NCBI RefSeq assembly: GCF_910592395.1
Contig: NC_088316.1
Coordinates: 11,162,001 to 11,222,000, forward strand
Source of the DNA: Lineus longissimus
Lineage: Eukaryota; Nemertea; Pilidiophora; Heteronemertea; Lineidae
Direction of reading: 5' to 3'
Length of the DNA: 60,000 bases
Below are positions 19,969 through 30,677 of this stretch, piece by piece; the first letter of the stretch is position 1, and each line of letters starts with the position of its first letter. Below the pieces are notes generated by a model. It was not told the DNA's origin, ran no database searches, and worked only from the letters and a program-made list of their open reading frames with translations. Both the position numbers and the translations under genes were made by a program.

Positions 19969-20218
19969 GTTATTCACCTGCAAGTGCGGAGAGATTGAAG
20001 TCTAGAGTGTGTGCGGCCAAGCTTTACCTGAAGTCAGACTACAAGCTTCATCTAAGTCTATCCGATTCATGCCCTGACCACTGCATCACCTTCGCCTTAG
20101 CTGATGGAACCATCAAGTGCACTCACCCTCACAATATGTGTTGTAAAAGTTGTGATGACTTACGAGATTTGATGGAAACAATTGAAGTTGCTTTAGAGGA
20201 CCCAAGTGTAGAATACAA
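19969..20218 (+). CDS. orphan gene, exon 2: Cys/His-rich module
   Basis: Acceptor GTTTTCAG, donor AA|GTGAGT; phase 1 in, phase 2 out. It carries RLKSRVCAAKLYLKSDY and then a dense Cys/His set: SCPDHC, TIKCTHPHNMCC, KSCDDL. The spacing suggests one or two zinc sites, by analogy with N-terminal zinc modules of transposases. Whether it binds DNA is inference. No lesion seen. Confidence 0.68.
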
Positions 20219-20411
20219 GTGAGTCAATCAATTCATGAGCATTGAAGTCTTCCTCTACTCTATGAAATACAATGTGCATATGTGAATCACCACATTGTAA
20301 GAGCCCCTGGCAAACATGTGTGTTCATTATTTGTGGTCGTAAGGCTGTGTGTTGTATGTTTTTTTACAGTGGCTGTGGCTAACTACTAGTACAGACAGCT
20401 TTCTTTTTAAG

Positions 20412-20691
20412 GTATGCCAAGCAAAAGGAAGAAATCTGGTATGATTATGAAATGGCTAAGGACAAGATCTTCCAAATGAAAGCACACATGCTGCAGGCGA
20501 AGAATCAAGAGCTTGGGAAGACTGATGTTCTCGAGAAGCTAGCACCGAACCAGGCGTTGGCTACAATGGACTGGGCAATGAAATTTCTACCTAGTAAATT
20601 TTGTGAGGCACAACAGGGCTGGTTCGGAAAGAAAGGGATTTCTTGGCATGTCACCGCTGTTGTTTCAAAGAACCAAGATAATGAATTTCAG
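20412..20691 (+). CDS. orphan gene, exon 3
   Basis: Acceptor TTTTTAAG, donor CAG|GTGTGT; phase 2 in, phase 0 out. The first half is charged and helical (YAKQKEEIWYDYEMAKDKIF). The second half, MDWAMKFLPSKFCEAQQGWFGKKG then ISWHVTAVV, reads as a beta strand entering an RNase-H-like fold; in transposases such a strand carries the first acidic residue (here MDW). The next intron contains the LTR retrotransposon beginning only 64 nt after the donor. Confidence 0.68.
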
Positions 20692-20755
20692 GTGTGTATG
20701 AAAAAAATGAGTAGAGTCCTGAGTTTTTGCTTCATAACACAAAGTCTGTACCCTG

Positions 20756-20958
20756 TGTATGGTATCACCCTGTATGATTCCCTTCCCGCGCAATCCCGGA
20801 GACACCGGACGATAGCGCCGCCACGGCCAGATGCCGAACTTCGCTGTAATGGCTTGATGTACACACGTTCGAGTTAATGAGAAACATGGAATAAAAGTGA
20901 TAGCCAACATCATATCTGAGTCTGATTTATCCCTCCACGTAACGGCAGATATCATTCA
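20756..20958 (+). repeat. 5' LTR
   Basis: It starts TGTATGGTATCACCCTG and ends GATATCATTCA. It contains AATAAA (near 20891), a plausible polyadenylation signal. The mate at 30208-30410 differs only in one G/A (GAGTTAATGAG against GAGTTGATGAG). Confidence 0.93.
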
Positions 20959-20959
20959 T

Positions 20960-20972
20960 TGGCGACCTTCCT
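20960..20972 (+). promoter_or_regulatory. putative tRNA primer-binding site
   Basis: TGGCGACCTTCCT lies 1 nt after the 5' LTR; primer sites begin TGG to pair with a tRNA CCA end. I cannot name the tRNA with confidence from memory. Confidence 0.6.
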
Positions 20973-21123
20973 TTTCGGACTATCATGGAATCTTCTGATT
21001 GACTTTATTCGGGTGTTTTTGAGAAGGCCGGGAACAGGACGGGAATCTACACGGATATGTATTGCGTCAGCGTGTGTACCGGTATGTACTGTGTGTAACA
21101 TTACTATACATTGCCAAGTGGGG

Positions 21124-21780
21124 ATGAGGATTCTTGTTACGGGACACTCTTTTGTTGCCCGCTACAGGCGATTTCTGCTGGAGGAGCTGGGTGCGCCGGC
21201 TTCGGTGCCTATTACCTTTAACTTTGCAGCAAAGTTAGGCTTGCCGGAGGAGACTGTGAAACTTGCTGGCCTGGGGGGCCTGCAATGTGATGAGGCCGGT
21301 CGTGCTTTTGTACAAAATGCTGTGACGAGGGTACAGCCGAACCTGCTTATTCTGGAACTGGGCACTAATGATTTAGTGGCTAGCCCACACATACCAGACG
21401 AACAGCTGACGGAGAATGTCCTTGGCACCTTGGTTACTTTGTGCAAGCAGTTGAAGGAGAGCTGCCCAGTTTTGCGAAAAATCATCCTGTGCCAAGTTGT
21501 TAATAGGAAACGGTGCAGAAACACATCGGCAGAACATTTTGATGCAAGGAGGAAATCTTTCAATGAGAAGCTGCTCCTGAAGTGTCGCGAGGAACAATAT
21601 TCTAAGCTAATTGTGCGATACAAACATAATCGATCGATCCTTGTGAATCTGGCCACAAGCGTAAGTGGAGATAATATCCACTTTACATCACACAGAGGGC
21701 TGGACTTGTATCACTTTAGCATTAGGAGGGCGATCACCCAAGGCCTGCAGGTGATGCGACATGAGGATGCGCAGATGTAA
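21124..21780 (+). CDS. SGNH-hydrolase-like protein encoded upstream of gag
   Basis: ATG at 21124; the frame is also open upstream to the LTR but has no better start. The 218 residues carry the SGNH block series in order: MRILVTGHSFVARY (block I, GHS in place of GDS), GLGGL (block II Gly), ELGTNDL (block III, G.ND) and GDNIHFTSHRGLDLY (block V, D..H). All expected catalytic positions (Ser, Gly, Asn, Asp-His) are present. It ends SIRRAIT. SGNH/GDSL esterase domains are known as accessory ORF1 parts in some LINEs; in a Ty3 element ahead of gag this is unusual. Role unknown: lipid deacylation or a structural use are possibilities. Confidence 0.75.
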   Translation: MRILVTGHSFVARYRRFLLEELGAPASVPITFNFAAKLGLPEETVKLAGLGGLQCDEAGRAFVQNAVTRVQPNLLILELGTNDLVASPHIPDEQLTENVLGTLVTLCKQLKESCPVLRKIILCQVVNRKRCRNTSAEHFDARRKSFNEKLLLKCREEQYSKLIVRYKHNRSILVNLATSVSGDNIHFTSHRGLDLYHFSIRRAITQGLQVMRHEDAQM

Positions 21781-22219
21781 AGAACTTTCATGCATGGATA
21801 TCACTGGGGCTGATTTTCACACCTGCTATCCAGTGTGATTTGCACATTGTTGCATTTTGTACACAGGTTTGAACTAGGCCTACCTAATTGCATTCATAGT
21901 TTCACATGGTTGATTGTGTCACATGCTTCATTGATTTACATGTTTCACATGTTTTTCATGGAAGTCGATGTATGGATGAATGTACCTAATGCATTTTTTT
22001 TCCAGGTAATGGTTGTATTTTGCTAATGCATGTATTAGTATGTGATTTATTTTTCCTCACATGTAACTTGATATTGCATGTTTAGTTGCAGATTGCATGC
22101 ATGTATATTATACTTGCTGATGAGTGCATGTTGGTTCTGTGTGCTTGATCGTATACAGGGCTTTATTTCTACATAGCAGGGTGCTGATCCTCCTTTAAGG
22201 CAGAGTGAATACTTGCAGC
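21781..22219 (+). other. spacer between SGNH ORF and gag
   Basis: There is no gene. T-rich sequence with repeated TTGCATG and TTTCACATG words. A leader for gag translation, a splice acceptor or an internal promoter would have to lie here. Confidence 0.4.
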
Positions 22220-24100
22220 ATGGCGAACCAAGGGATGCAGCTGCGAGGTCGGCAGCTCCAAGGAGCTATTCCACGTATACCAGCGCAGGCTATTGTTGAG
22301 TCTCCAGATGTTACCAGGTCCAGGGAGTCACTTGGGTTTTTTGGCACTGTTAGGAAGCGTTTGTCTGATCTTTTTTCAGCCATCTCCCTTGATATGGACG
22401 GTACATCTTATGACAACACTCCAATGGAGGAAACCTGCATGCCACCCATGCACTCCACTCCAATGGCTCCTCCCACTCAGCCATATCACTCTGTACATTC
22501 ACCAGGGCCACCCACTCTTTCTTGGCAGGGTCACACCACCTTGAGGCAAGCAGGAGGCATTCCATGGCCTGAGTTGCCCTCTGACCCCCAGCCACCTGAG
22601 GCGTCAGTTAGTTTTCCTGGGACACATCATACCTCTGCTCCCGAGCTTACAACATCAGCTCCGGAGCCAATTTCGCTAAGGACAGGGACCACGCAGACGG
22701 AGGACCAACCTCATCTTGCAGCTCACCAGCAGGTGATAGCACAGGATTCCCTTGCTTTTCAAGCTGTCAAATCGACTGATATGCCTGTTAGTGGTACCCA
22801 CCAGGCTATGCCATGTTCATGCATGTCATTGAACAGTCCAGTGGCAGCTCATTCGAGCATGGCCACACTTACTTCTGGAACTAGTCTTGCATCTACCACT
22901 TCAGCTGGTCAGCTTCAGCCTTGCCAACCGCCTGGTCACCCTGTGGTGTCTGGATCGTTACCGGCCGCTGCTGGGGACCAATGGCTGCCAGCCACAGTAG
23001 CGAACACACACACGTCACACAGCTTGCCCACTACTCGGGGACAGGCCCCACCAGCGTCTGCGTCTCTCCCTCCTGCAGGCACTGGATCGTTACCGGTTGC
23101 CAGCACTAAGGGGGATGTCACGAACACAAGTAAATTTGAGGCACCAGTTGTGAATAACTACCACAACTGTTCTTTTGGCGGTTCCACCAAAACTCCGCAG
23201 ACAAAACCTCGTCACAAACCACCAAATATCAAAGTGTTTGATGAATCCAAAGTGGATTGGGAGGCTTACCTCGCAAACTTTAATGCAGTGACGCTGGATT
23301 GGACAAAGGACGAGAAATTAGAGCTTTTGCGTATCAAGCTACAAGGACGCGCGAGTAGGGTGTTGGCTAGTATGGATCTCCAGGGTACAAGTGTCACCTT
23401 TGATGGCCTAGTTAAGGCCCTGGACACCCACTTCATTGGTGAGCGCTCGGAGTGGGCAGCCCGCCTGCGCGATGTAAAGAGGGAACCGGAAGAGTCATTG
23501 GATGATTTGGCATTCAGGCTGTGTCTCTACAGTAAGCGAGCATATGGAAGGCAAATGTGTGACCTTGGGCAACAGTTATATCTATCACTCCGTGATACTC
23601 CCTTGGGGGATAAACTGTACCAATACAAGGACAAACCGATTGAAGAAGTGCTCCGTCAGGCTAAGTCTTATAAAAGCCACCTGCTGGCCACCAACCAGTC
23701 GACCATAGCAGGCAGTGTCGCTGCTATAAGCCAACCCCCACAGTATGGTGCACAGAGTGGAACAGACAGACAATCATCACGTGGACGTGGGCGTGGCCGT
23801 GGACGGTTTGACAGAGGAAACAACCCTAATGCATCCAATAGGGGTGGTGCTTTCGGCAGAGGGGCCCATGGTTGTGGTGATGCTGGACAGCGTAGAGATA
23901 CTGGGAACAACGGGGACAGAGAGGATGCTGCTCCTGGTTCGTCAGAAAACAACAGGAGGACTCGCTACGGACAGAACGACAGGCGGTCCACTGTGACTTG
24001 TTGGATTTGTAAGCATGAGGGGCATATTTGGAAGGACTGCTCTCAAGTAGAAGATCATTTCAGGCAAAAGTTTGAGGCCAACTCTGAGCCGTCAAACTAG
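22220..24100 (+). CDS. gag polyprotein with CCHC knuckle
   Basis: ATG at 22220 (GCAGCATGG), chosen because it begins the conserved-looking N-terminus MANQGMQLRGRQL; 626 codons. Residues to about 310 are Pro/Ser/Thr-rich and low in complexity. Residues about 340-490 are a Gag_retrotrans-like helical capsid region (VDWEAYLANF, KLQGRASRVL, LRDVKREPEESLDDLAFRL). A Gly/Arg-rich basic stretch follows (RGRGRGRGRF), then one zinc knuckle CWICKHEGHIWKDC. It ends with two consecutive TAG codons. Pol lies in the -1 frame, open from 24088, so a short overlap exists and -1 frameshifting could join them, though no canonical heptamer is obvious. Confidence 0.88.
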   Translation: MANQGMQLRGRQLQGAIPRIPAQAIVESPDVTRSRESLGFFGTVRKRLSDLFSAISLDMDGTSYDNTPMEETCMPPMHSTPMAPPTQPYHSVHSPGPPTLSWQGHTTLRQAGGIPWPELPSDPQPPEASVSFPGTHHTSAPELTTSAPEPISLRTGTTQTEDQPHLAAHQQVIAQDSLAFQAVKSTDMPVSGTHQAMPCSCMSLNSPVAAHSSMATLTSGTSLASTTSAGQLQPCQPPGHPVVSGSLPAAAGDQWLPATVANTHTSHSLPTTRGQAPPASASLPPAGTGSLPVASTKGDVTNTSKFEAPVVNNYHNCSFGGSTKTPQTKPRHKPPNIKVFDESKVDWEAYLANFNAVTLDWTKDEKLELLRIKLQGRASRVLASMDLQGTSVTFDGLVKALDTHFIGERSEWAARLRDVKREPEESLDDLAFRLCLYSKRAYGRQMCDLGQQLYLSLRDTPLGDKLYQYKDKPIEEVLRQAKSYKSHLLATNQSTIAGSVAAISQPPQYGAQSGTDRQSSRGRGRGRGRFDRGNNPNASNRGGAFGRGAHGCGDAGQRRDTGNNGDREDAAPGSSENNRRTRYGQNDRRSTVTCWICKHEGHIWKDCSQVEDHFRQKFEANSEPSN

Positions 24101-27100
24101 TAGGTCATGCCTTCGAGGTGAGGGCTGGTCATGACCCTGTTGCTAATATTACTCACCCTCCGATACAAGCTTATCTCACAACCTATCTCAATGGTTTGCC
24201 GACATCTTTCTTGTTGGACTCTGGTTCTGCTAGTACATTTCTGTCTTCAAAGGTGTACTACAAGATTCCTCAGAAATTTCGTCCACCTCTTCAGAAGACT
24301 GGCATGCAGGTTCACATGGCTGATGGAGAAGCGTCACTTCACATCTTAGGGGAAGTTCACATGCCAGTTAGGGTTCATGATACCCAATTCACCTTCAAAA
24401 TGTTTGTGTCGAAAATGGATCAGATGGATGGCCTCTGGGGCCTGGATTTCTGGCGACGCTTTGGGTGTGATCTGAAGATGAGTTCTTCTGTTTTTGCCTT
24501 TAATGGAAAGGAGTATCCACTCGTCACTTGCCGGCATGATATTCTGCCACATTCTGTAGCCCTTTCTCAGTCGCTTTCCATCCAGCCAGGTTGTGAGGTA
24601 GTTGCATCTGCTATGTTGCGTAGCGCGTTTCGTACAAAGCAGCATGCAACTTTGGAACCTAGTGGTCATTTCGTTCAGCAGTATGGAGTTATGCCAGCCA
24701 AGTCTGTCAGTGTCCAAAATAAGAAACGCAAAAGGACTGTTGTTCAATTTTATAATCCAACCGAGGAGGTTATTTGTATCCCAAAAGGTACGACGGTTGG
24801 TTATATGTTTCCTGTTGGAGATGTCCAAGAGCAGGCGAATCACACGGCAGAAGGTGCTTGTCCTTCAGTGAATGCTTGTGCTCCTCAGGCCTCTTCGCCT
24901 TCTTCACCTCCACCCTCCTTGAGTTCTGTCTCCTTGGTCGAGATGGAGGATAGGGTCCCTGATCATTTAGAGGATCTTTATGCAAAATCAGCGGCAAATT
25001 TGACTGTGGAGGAAAAGAAGCAATTGGCAGCAGTTCTCAGCAAATACGGTGACACTTTCTCGACTTCACCAACTGATATTGGTAAGACAGCTGTGATTGG
25101 ACATAGTATAGACACAGGGGATGCCAAGCCTGTCAGAGTACCTTTACGGCGTCATGGATGGCGAAAGGAGCAGGAGATTGCAACTGCTGTGAAGGATGGT
25201 CTTCAGCGTGGAATCTTAGAGGAGTCCTCTAGTCCTTGGGCCAGTGCGCCTGTAATTGTCTTCAAAAAGGATGGGACGGCTCGCTTCTGCATAGATTTTC
25301 GTCGCGTCAACTCTCTAACTAAGGTGGATTCCTATCCAATTCCCGCTTTGACCAATGTGTTGATTCTCTCTTTGGTAGCACTCATTTTTGCAGTTTGGAT
25401 CTCCAGTCAGGCTACTGGCAGGTGCCGTTGAATTCCAAGGAGGATCAGGAGAAAACAGCTTTTCTCACTAAATCTGGTGCTTACCATTTCACAGTACTAC
25501 CATTCGGACTCTGTAATGCTCCGTCGACCTTCGAGCGTCTCATGGAGTCGGTCTTGCGTACCCTACAGTGGGACAAATGCCTAGTGTATTTGGATGATGT
25601 CCTAGTATATGGTAGGTCGTTTTCTGAGACCCTGAACAACTTGGAGTTGGTTCTCACAGCTCTGCAGAAGGCTAACTTAAAGGTAAAACCCAGCAAATGT
25701 CTCCTGATGCAGGATTCAATTGAGTATCATATCACCTCTCTCAAGCAAAGTTGCTGTTGTCCAGAATTGGCCATCTCTGGCCAACGTTCCCCATGCCAAG
25801 CTCAAGACAGAAGTGAAGCGATTTCTCGGTTTAGTGTCGTATTATAGGCGTTTCATTCGCAATATGTCTCAGCTAGCAAGTCCTTTGTATGCATTGACAA
25901 AGGCCAATAGCCCATTGATTTGGACTTCAGAATGCGAGGAATCTTTCCTGCGCCTCAAAGCAGCCTTGACTTCTGCTCCGGTCTTGTCCTTCCCTGATGT
26001 CAAGGGTACCAACTTCGTACTTGACACGGATGCTTCGTCTAGTGGAATTGGTTCTGTGCTCAGCCAGGTCCAGTCTGGCCATGAGACTGTCATTGGCTAC
26101 TTCTCCAGGTTGCTCTCAGATACAGAACGCAATTATTGTATCACAAAGCGTGAGTTTCTTGCTGTTGTTAGGTCTGTGGAACACTTCAAGCCGTATCTTT
26201 ATGGACAGCGATTCATGATTCGCACAGACAATGCCGCTGTCAGCCACCTTCTCACTTTGACAGATTGCAATGAGCAAATTCAGCGGTGGCAGCTCTTCAT
26301 GTCATCCTTTAAATACGATCTTGTCCATAGGCCAGGGAACAAACACGTGAATGCGGACTTTATGAGCCGGATGCCTTGTTTACAATGTGGACGTGAGGAT
26401 GAAGAACTGCCTGAAAAACCTTACAGTGGGAAGCCGCGCCGAGTTCACAGGACCATACCATCAGACGTACCCCCTGTCGTCACACTGCCACTGATGACAC
26501 TGCCATTGAGGATGCGGTCGAAGACTTGATGATTGCGTGTTATGCGGTCACAACACGTTCCAGGGCAAAGGCTGCTGCAGCAGAAAAGGAACAGGAGGCA
26601 CCAGCTTTCCAACAGGACCAGTCTGCCTTTGAGTTCAAGGATGATTGGCTCCATCTGATCAAGACAGCTCAACTTAGCGACCCCAATATCTCTCCTATAC
26701 TTCAACTAAAACTTGCCGATGCGGAGTACCCTACCTTCCGATCGATATCAGCTGAAAGTCTCGGTGTGAAAGTCTTACGACAGCACTGGAGGAACCTTTT
26801 TGTTGATGGTGGGATTCTCTACAGGAAATTAGTTGTACCGGAGAAGGATACTAGGGTTCAATTGGTTTTGCCTCGCAACTTTCACGGTGAAGTACTACAT
26901 CATCTGCATTCTGAACCAACAGCAGGTCATTTGGGCACGTATAAGACGCAGGAGAGAGTGAAAGAACGCTTCTATTGGGTTGGTTGGCGGAAGGATGTGA
27001 TGCGGTTTGTCACAAAGTGTCGCGCATGTAACATCAGGAAGAGACCTCACAGACGGCAGCATACACCTCTGACGCAACAACTTTTCGGGGAGGCATTCGA

Positions 27101-27959
27101 GAGGATCAGCATAGACCTGATCGGTCCTCTCAAGGAGACACCAAGAGGCTATCGCTATGCAGTCACCATGGAGGATAACTTCACCAAGTTGGTGGAGGCT
27201 GCTCCCCTCAAAACGATGGAGACCGAAGAAATTTGTACAGCTATCATTAGGGAGTTGGTGTCCAGGTTTGGCTGCATGTACCTGATCCATTCAGACCGTG
27301 GGGCTCAGTTCACATCAGAGCTTTATGCTTCGTTAATGCGGAAACTGTCGGTTGATAGAACGCTCACTACAGCTTACAATCCGAAGAGCAACGGTTTGAT
27401 TGAGAATTTTAACAAGGTCATCAAGTCGATCATGAAGACGTATGTCGAGGAACACAGGGAGAGTGTCGGGTCTTGGGACCTGATGTTGCCCATCTTCCTG
27501 ATGGCATATCGTTCGTCGGTCCATTCCAGCACGGGCGAGACACCACACTTCATGCTTACAGCCCGTGAAATGCGTCTACCACTGGATCTCCTCTACAAGG
27601 CTCCGTCCGAGAAGTCAGCTGATGTTCAATCCTATGTAGCTGACCTTGAGGCTAAGTTTACCAAAGCTTACGCCATTGTCAGGAACAAGCTTAAGACTGT
27701 ACAACGAGTACAGAAGCGACAGTACGAAACGTCATCTCCGAAATATCAAGCTCTGCAGCCAGGAAGTGCTGTGTGGTATTTTAACCCAAGGAGATGTTTC
27801 AAGGGGGATAGGCATCAGCCCTGGTTGGGTTCGTATAAGGTCAAGGAACTGCATGAAGACTTCACAGTGCTCCTACAGATCGATAAGGAAGGGACCACCA
27901 TGCGGACACACGCGGCTAAGTTACGTATTGCTCAGGATTCAGTAGTTGAGGGTTGGTAG
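24088..27959 (+). pseudogene. pol polyprotein (protease, RT, RNase H, integrase), three frame changes
   Basis: The aspartic protease motif is FLLDSGSAST. RT begins SPWASAPVIVFKKDG, with DLQSGYWQV, LPFGLCNAPSTF and the YLDDVLVY catalytic box. RNase H carries LDTDASSSGIGSVL and the RTDNAAV region. Integrase has the H..H..C..C zinc region (HHLHSEPTAGH..CRACNIRKR), D (SIDLIGP), D (HSDRGAQF) and E (NGLIENFNK), and a C-terminal part. The reading frame changes near 25345, 25725 and 26490, so four overlapping pieces are seen. Because the LTRs are almost identical, these shifts may be sequencing or assembly indels rather than age. The final piece, carrying integrase, is open for 477 codons to TAG at 27957. 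Confidence 0.87.
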
Positions 27960-30194
27960 TCTGCTTGCTGCAAGGGTTCACTCTGCTACTTTTCCTGGGG
28001 GTGATGCACGTTGGTGTGTGGTCAGTGTTCGATAACTGTGACCCTTGTAACACTGGTGTGTGAGTGATGGAGGTGATAAGGCTGTTTGTTTTATGAATGC
28101 GAGTGTGAATGTTTCTGTGTTTTTGTATCTTCCTGCTTGTACAGTATGGGTATGGATGTTACATTGACACGTTGTGTGTTCGTGTGCGTTGTGTGATTAT
28201 CATAACTGAACAGTCCTGAACGCCTTGTGTCCTCTAACTATTTTTTCCAAGCGAAGTTGCTTGAAGGTCTTTGAGCATGTTGCTCCTATACTGTTCGTTG
28301 TAAATCTAGGACCTACTGCTTCGTTATGTTATTTGGTCAAACTATATTTCTTAGGCCTACCCACGTTATACCACCACCTGGATTTGTGTACTAGTAAGTG
28401 CCTAGTGTGTTCCTGGATAGCAGGTTGTGCTGATTACTTCAATAAGTTGCATTGGGACTAGTAGCTTTTTCTGAGTAGCCTGACTGGATCGTTACTGGCC
28501 AGCTCGCAGGGAAGGTTATTTGCAACTTGTGGACATTAGAGACAATGTTTAGAGGATTATATACTGGGGAGACTGACTGTTACTGGCCAGCTCTCAGTGA
28601 GGATTTCGTTTTGCTGTGCTAAGAGACACTTGCGGAGGATTCCATATATTCCCTATATGATGTCACGTGAATCGGACACTTTTGTTTTGTTTTCAACTTA
28701 CTAAAAGTAAATATTGGGACTGTTTAGAATACCATGATATATTTGATGATACATTTGGACTGAATGAAGTTGTGGAGTGCCTTGTTACATTTTACTACCT
28801 CTGGATTTGAGGGTCCTAGAAGTTACATTGCTATTTGGTACTTGGTCATGTTTCCAGTTTGTATCCTATGATACTACCACAGTGTGTAGGAAGTAGGCCT
28901 ATGGGTCCTTTTTATGGCCCAGGTGTTGAGACGCTTTACTGTATTGGCAGGCGTGCTCTTCTTTTTGTAGCCTACGCGTATGTAATCTACTCTTAGTATA
29001 TCCCTTTTGAGGATGAGTAACTATAGGGCTCCATTTTGCACTTCAGTTCTTGTGCTTTTAGTCTGGTTGGCTAAGTAATTTTCGCATTATGCACCAAGTG
29101 CACGTTTTTTTGTGTTTTATGTTAACTTGTGTAACTGATTTTTGTGTAAATTTTAGGTTGGTACCGTCTATGACTAGGCATTTTTATCCAACTGTTCTTG
29201 TGTTCATAGATGTCATAGGGCTAAATTTTGCCTCACCTGAAAGTTGGACTACTCACCAGTTTCATTTTGTCATTGTACCTGTTTGGAATGTAAAATGTGT
29301 CTTTGGAGCATTATGTGCGATGCCAGAACTGCATACTAGGATGCTTCGTGTCAAGGTGACCAAGTGCGCTGCACTTTTCTCTTGGTTATATTTGTATTAG
29401 AGAAGTGTTTTTGACAACATTTCACTTGCGGAGTTGCAGTACGATTTTGTATTATTAAGACAATAGTAATTTTCTTGACTAGTTTTCATTATGATTCATG
29501 TTTGTTCATACTGTATTGATGTGGACAGTCACAGGTTTTTGCCAGCAAAGGTAAAGGTTTACATATTGCAACGGTAGCTTGTTAACTGTTGGGGTTTTTC
29601 TTATGATGTTGTCGGTGGAGTTCTATTCCTAACCTACATTGTACATGTACCTTTTCCCTTCATTTATAATTGGTTATAGCTGATCTCTGTTTGAATGTAC
29701 AGCAGCTTAAGCACCTGCTGGGGTGAATGGCTTGTGAATCTCTGTGTGAATGTGTGTGTGATTTGTAATGAGATCTGGTTTAATTTGAGATTTTAAGGTA
29801 TGGTTTTCCATCTTGTCACCATACATGTATGGAGTTTTGTCATTCTAATGATTATGATACTTTCTTTTTTGGGGTATTGATGGGGTTGGTGCGGTTGCCG
29901 TGCTGGGACAGGCGTGTGGGATCGTTACTCACATAGTCGGTCCTGTCATTGCACCCATGCTGCTCCATCTATGCCATCACTTGGGACTCCTCTTGATTAT
30001 TGGAACTCTACCTGACGATAATTTGGGTGTTTTGGTGTTGTGAGGGTAAGGTTTGGATGTTTCATCCATCATCCTCACTCATTTTTTTGTCACGTTTTGT
30101 GACTGGCGACCTTCATGTATATTATTTTCTGTATTTTGATAGGGCTTTTTGTATTTTGAATGTTTTGGCGTATGGCGGGAGCTATCATACGCTC
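27960..30194 (+). other. long 3' internal region of the LTR element
   Basis: 2.2 kb follow integrase with only short open frames; the longest (29089-29400) has no recognisable envelope features such as a convincing signal peptide or fusion motif. A short repeat (TTACTGGCCAGCTC at 28491 and 28579) is present. T/G-rich composition differs from gag-pol. A degenerated third ORF or a structured untranslated region are both possible. Confidence 0.45.
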
Positions 30195-30207
30195 GGGAGG
30201 GGGGTGA
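30195..30207 (+). promoter_or_regulatory. polypurine tract
   Basis: GGGAGGGGGGTGA directly precedes the 3' LTR, the position and composition expected for the plus-strand primer. Confidence 0.75.
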
Positions 30208-30410
30208 TGTATGGTATCACCCTGTATGATTCCCTTCCCGCGCAATCCCGGAGACACCGGACGATAGCGCCGCCACGGCCAGATGCCGAACTTCGCTGTA
30301 ATGGCTTGATGTACACACGTTCGAGTTGATGAGAAACATGGAATAAAAGTGATAGCCAACATCATATCTGAGTCTGATTTATCCCTCCACGTAACGGCAG
30401 ATATCATTCA
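30208..30410 (+). repeat. 3' LTR
   Basis: 203 bp with one mismatch to the 5' LTR; followed by CCCTG, the second copy of the target duplication. Confidence 0.93.
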
Positions 30411-30677
30411 CCCTGCTGCATGGAATTTAGGTCATTTTTCCTTCTCCTGGATGGTACTTTCACGCCAATGGTGATTGTATAGCATCAGCAGAATGTGTAT
30501 CTCTATGTCTAAATCTGGTATATTCATTGACAGGCTGGAGGAAGACATAGCATATAACATCACTGGTTCCAAAATCATCAGGCTAAAAAACCAACATCCA
30601 CAGCATAGTGTTTTTCAAAATTATCAGTAAGAAATGTTGTAGTTGGTTATTAACTTATTTTTCAATCTGTATTTCAG
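30411..30677 (+). other. rest of orphan-gene intron 3
   Basis: Starts with the CCCTG duplication and ends TATTTCAG. Otherwise non-coding. Confidence 0.5.

Larger units (their letters stand above)
20756..30410 (+). mobile_element. Ty3/gypsy-type LTR retrotransposon with SGNH-like ORF
   Basis: A 9.65-kb insertion bounded by 203-bp LTRs (20756-20958, 30208-30410) that begin TG and end CA, differ at one site by eye, and are flanked by a 5-bp duplication CCCTG (20751-20755, 30411-30415). The order is LTR, primer site, SGNH-hydrolase-like ORF, gag, protease-RT-RNase H-integrase, a long non-coding 3' part, polypurine tract, LTR. RT before integrase places it in Ty3/gypsy order. It lies in the same orientation as the orphan gene, inside its third intron. 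Confidence 0.93.

Noticed and set aside
29089-29400. Envelope gene of the LTR element
   Set aside because: Short frame without signal peptide, cleavage site or clear membrane-anchor arrangement.
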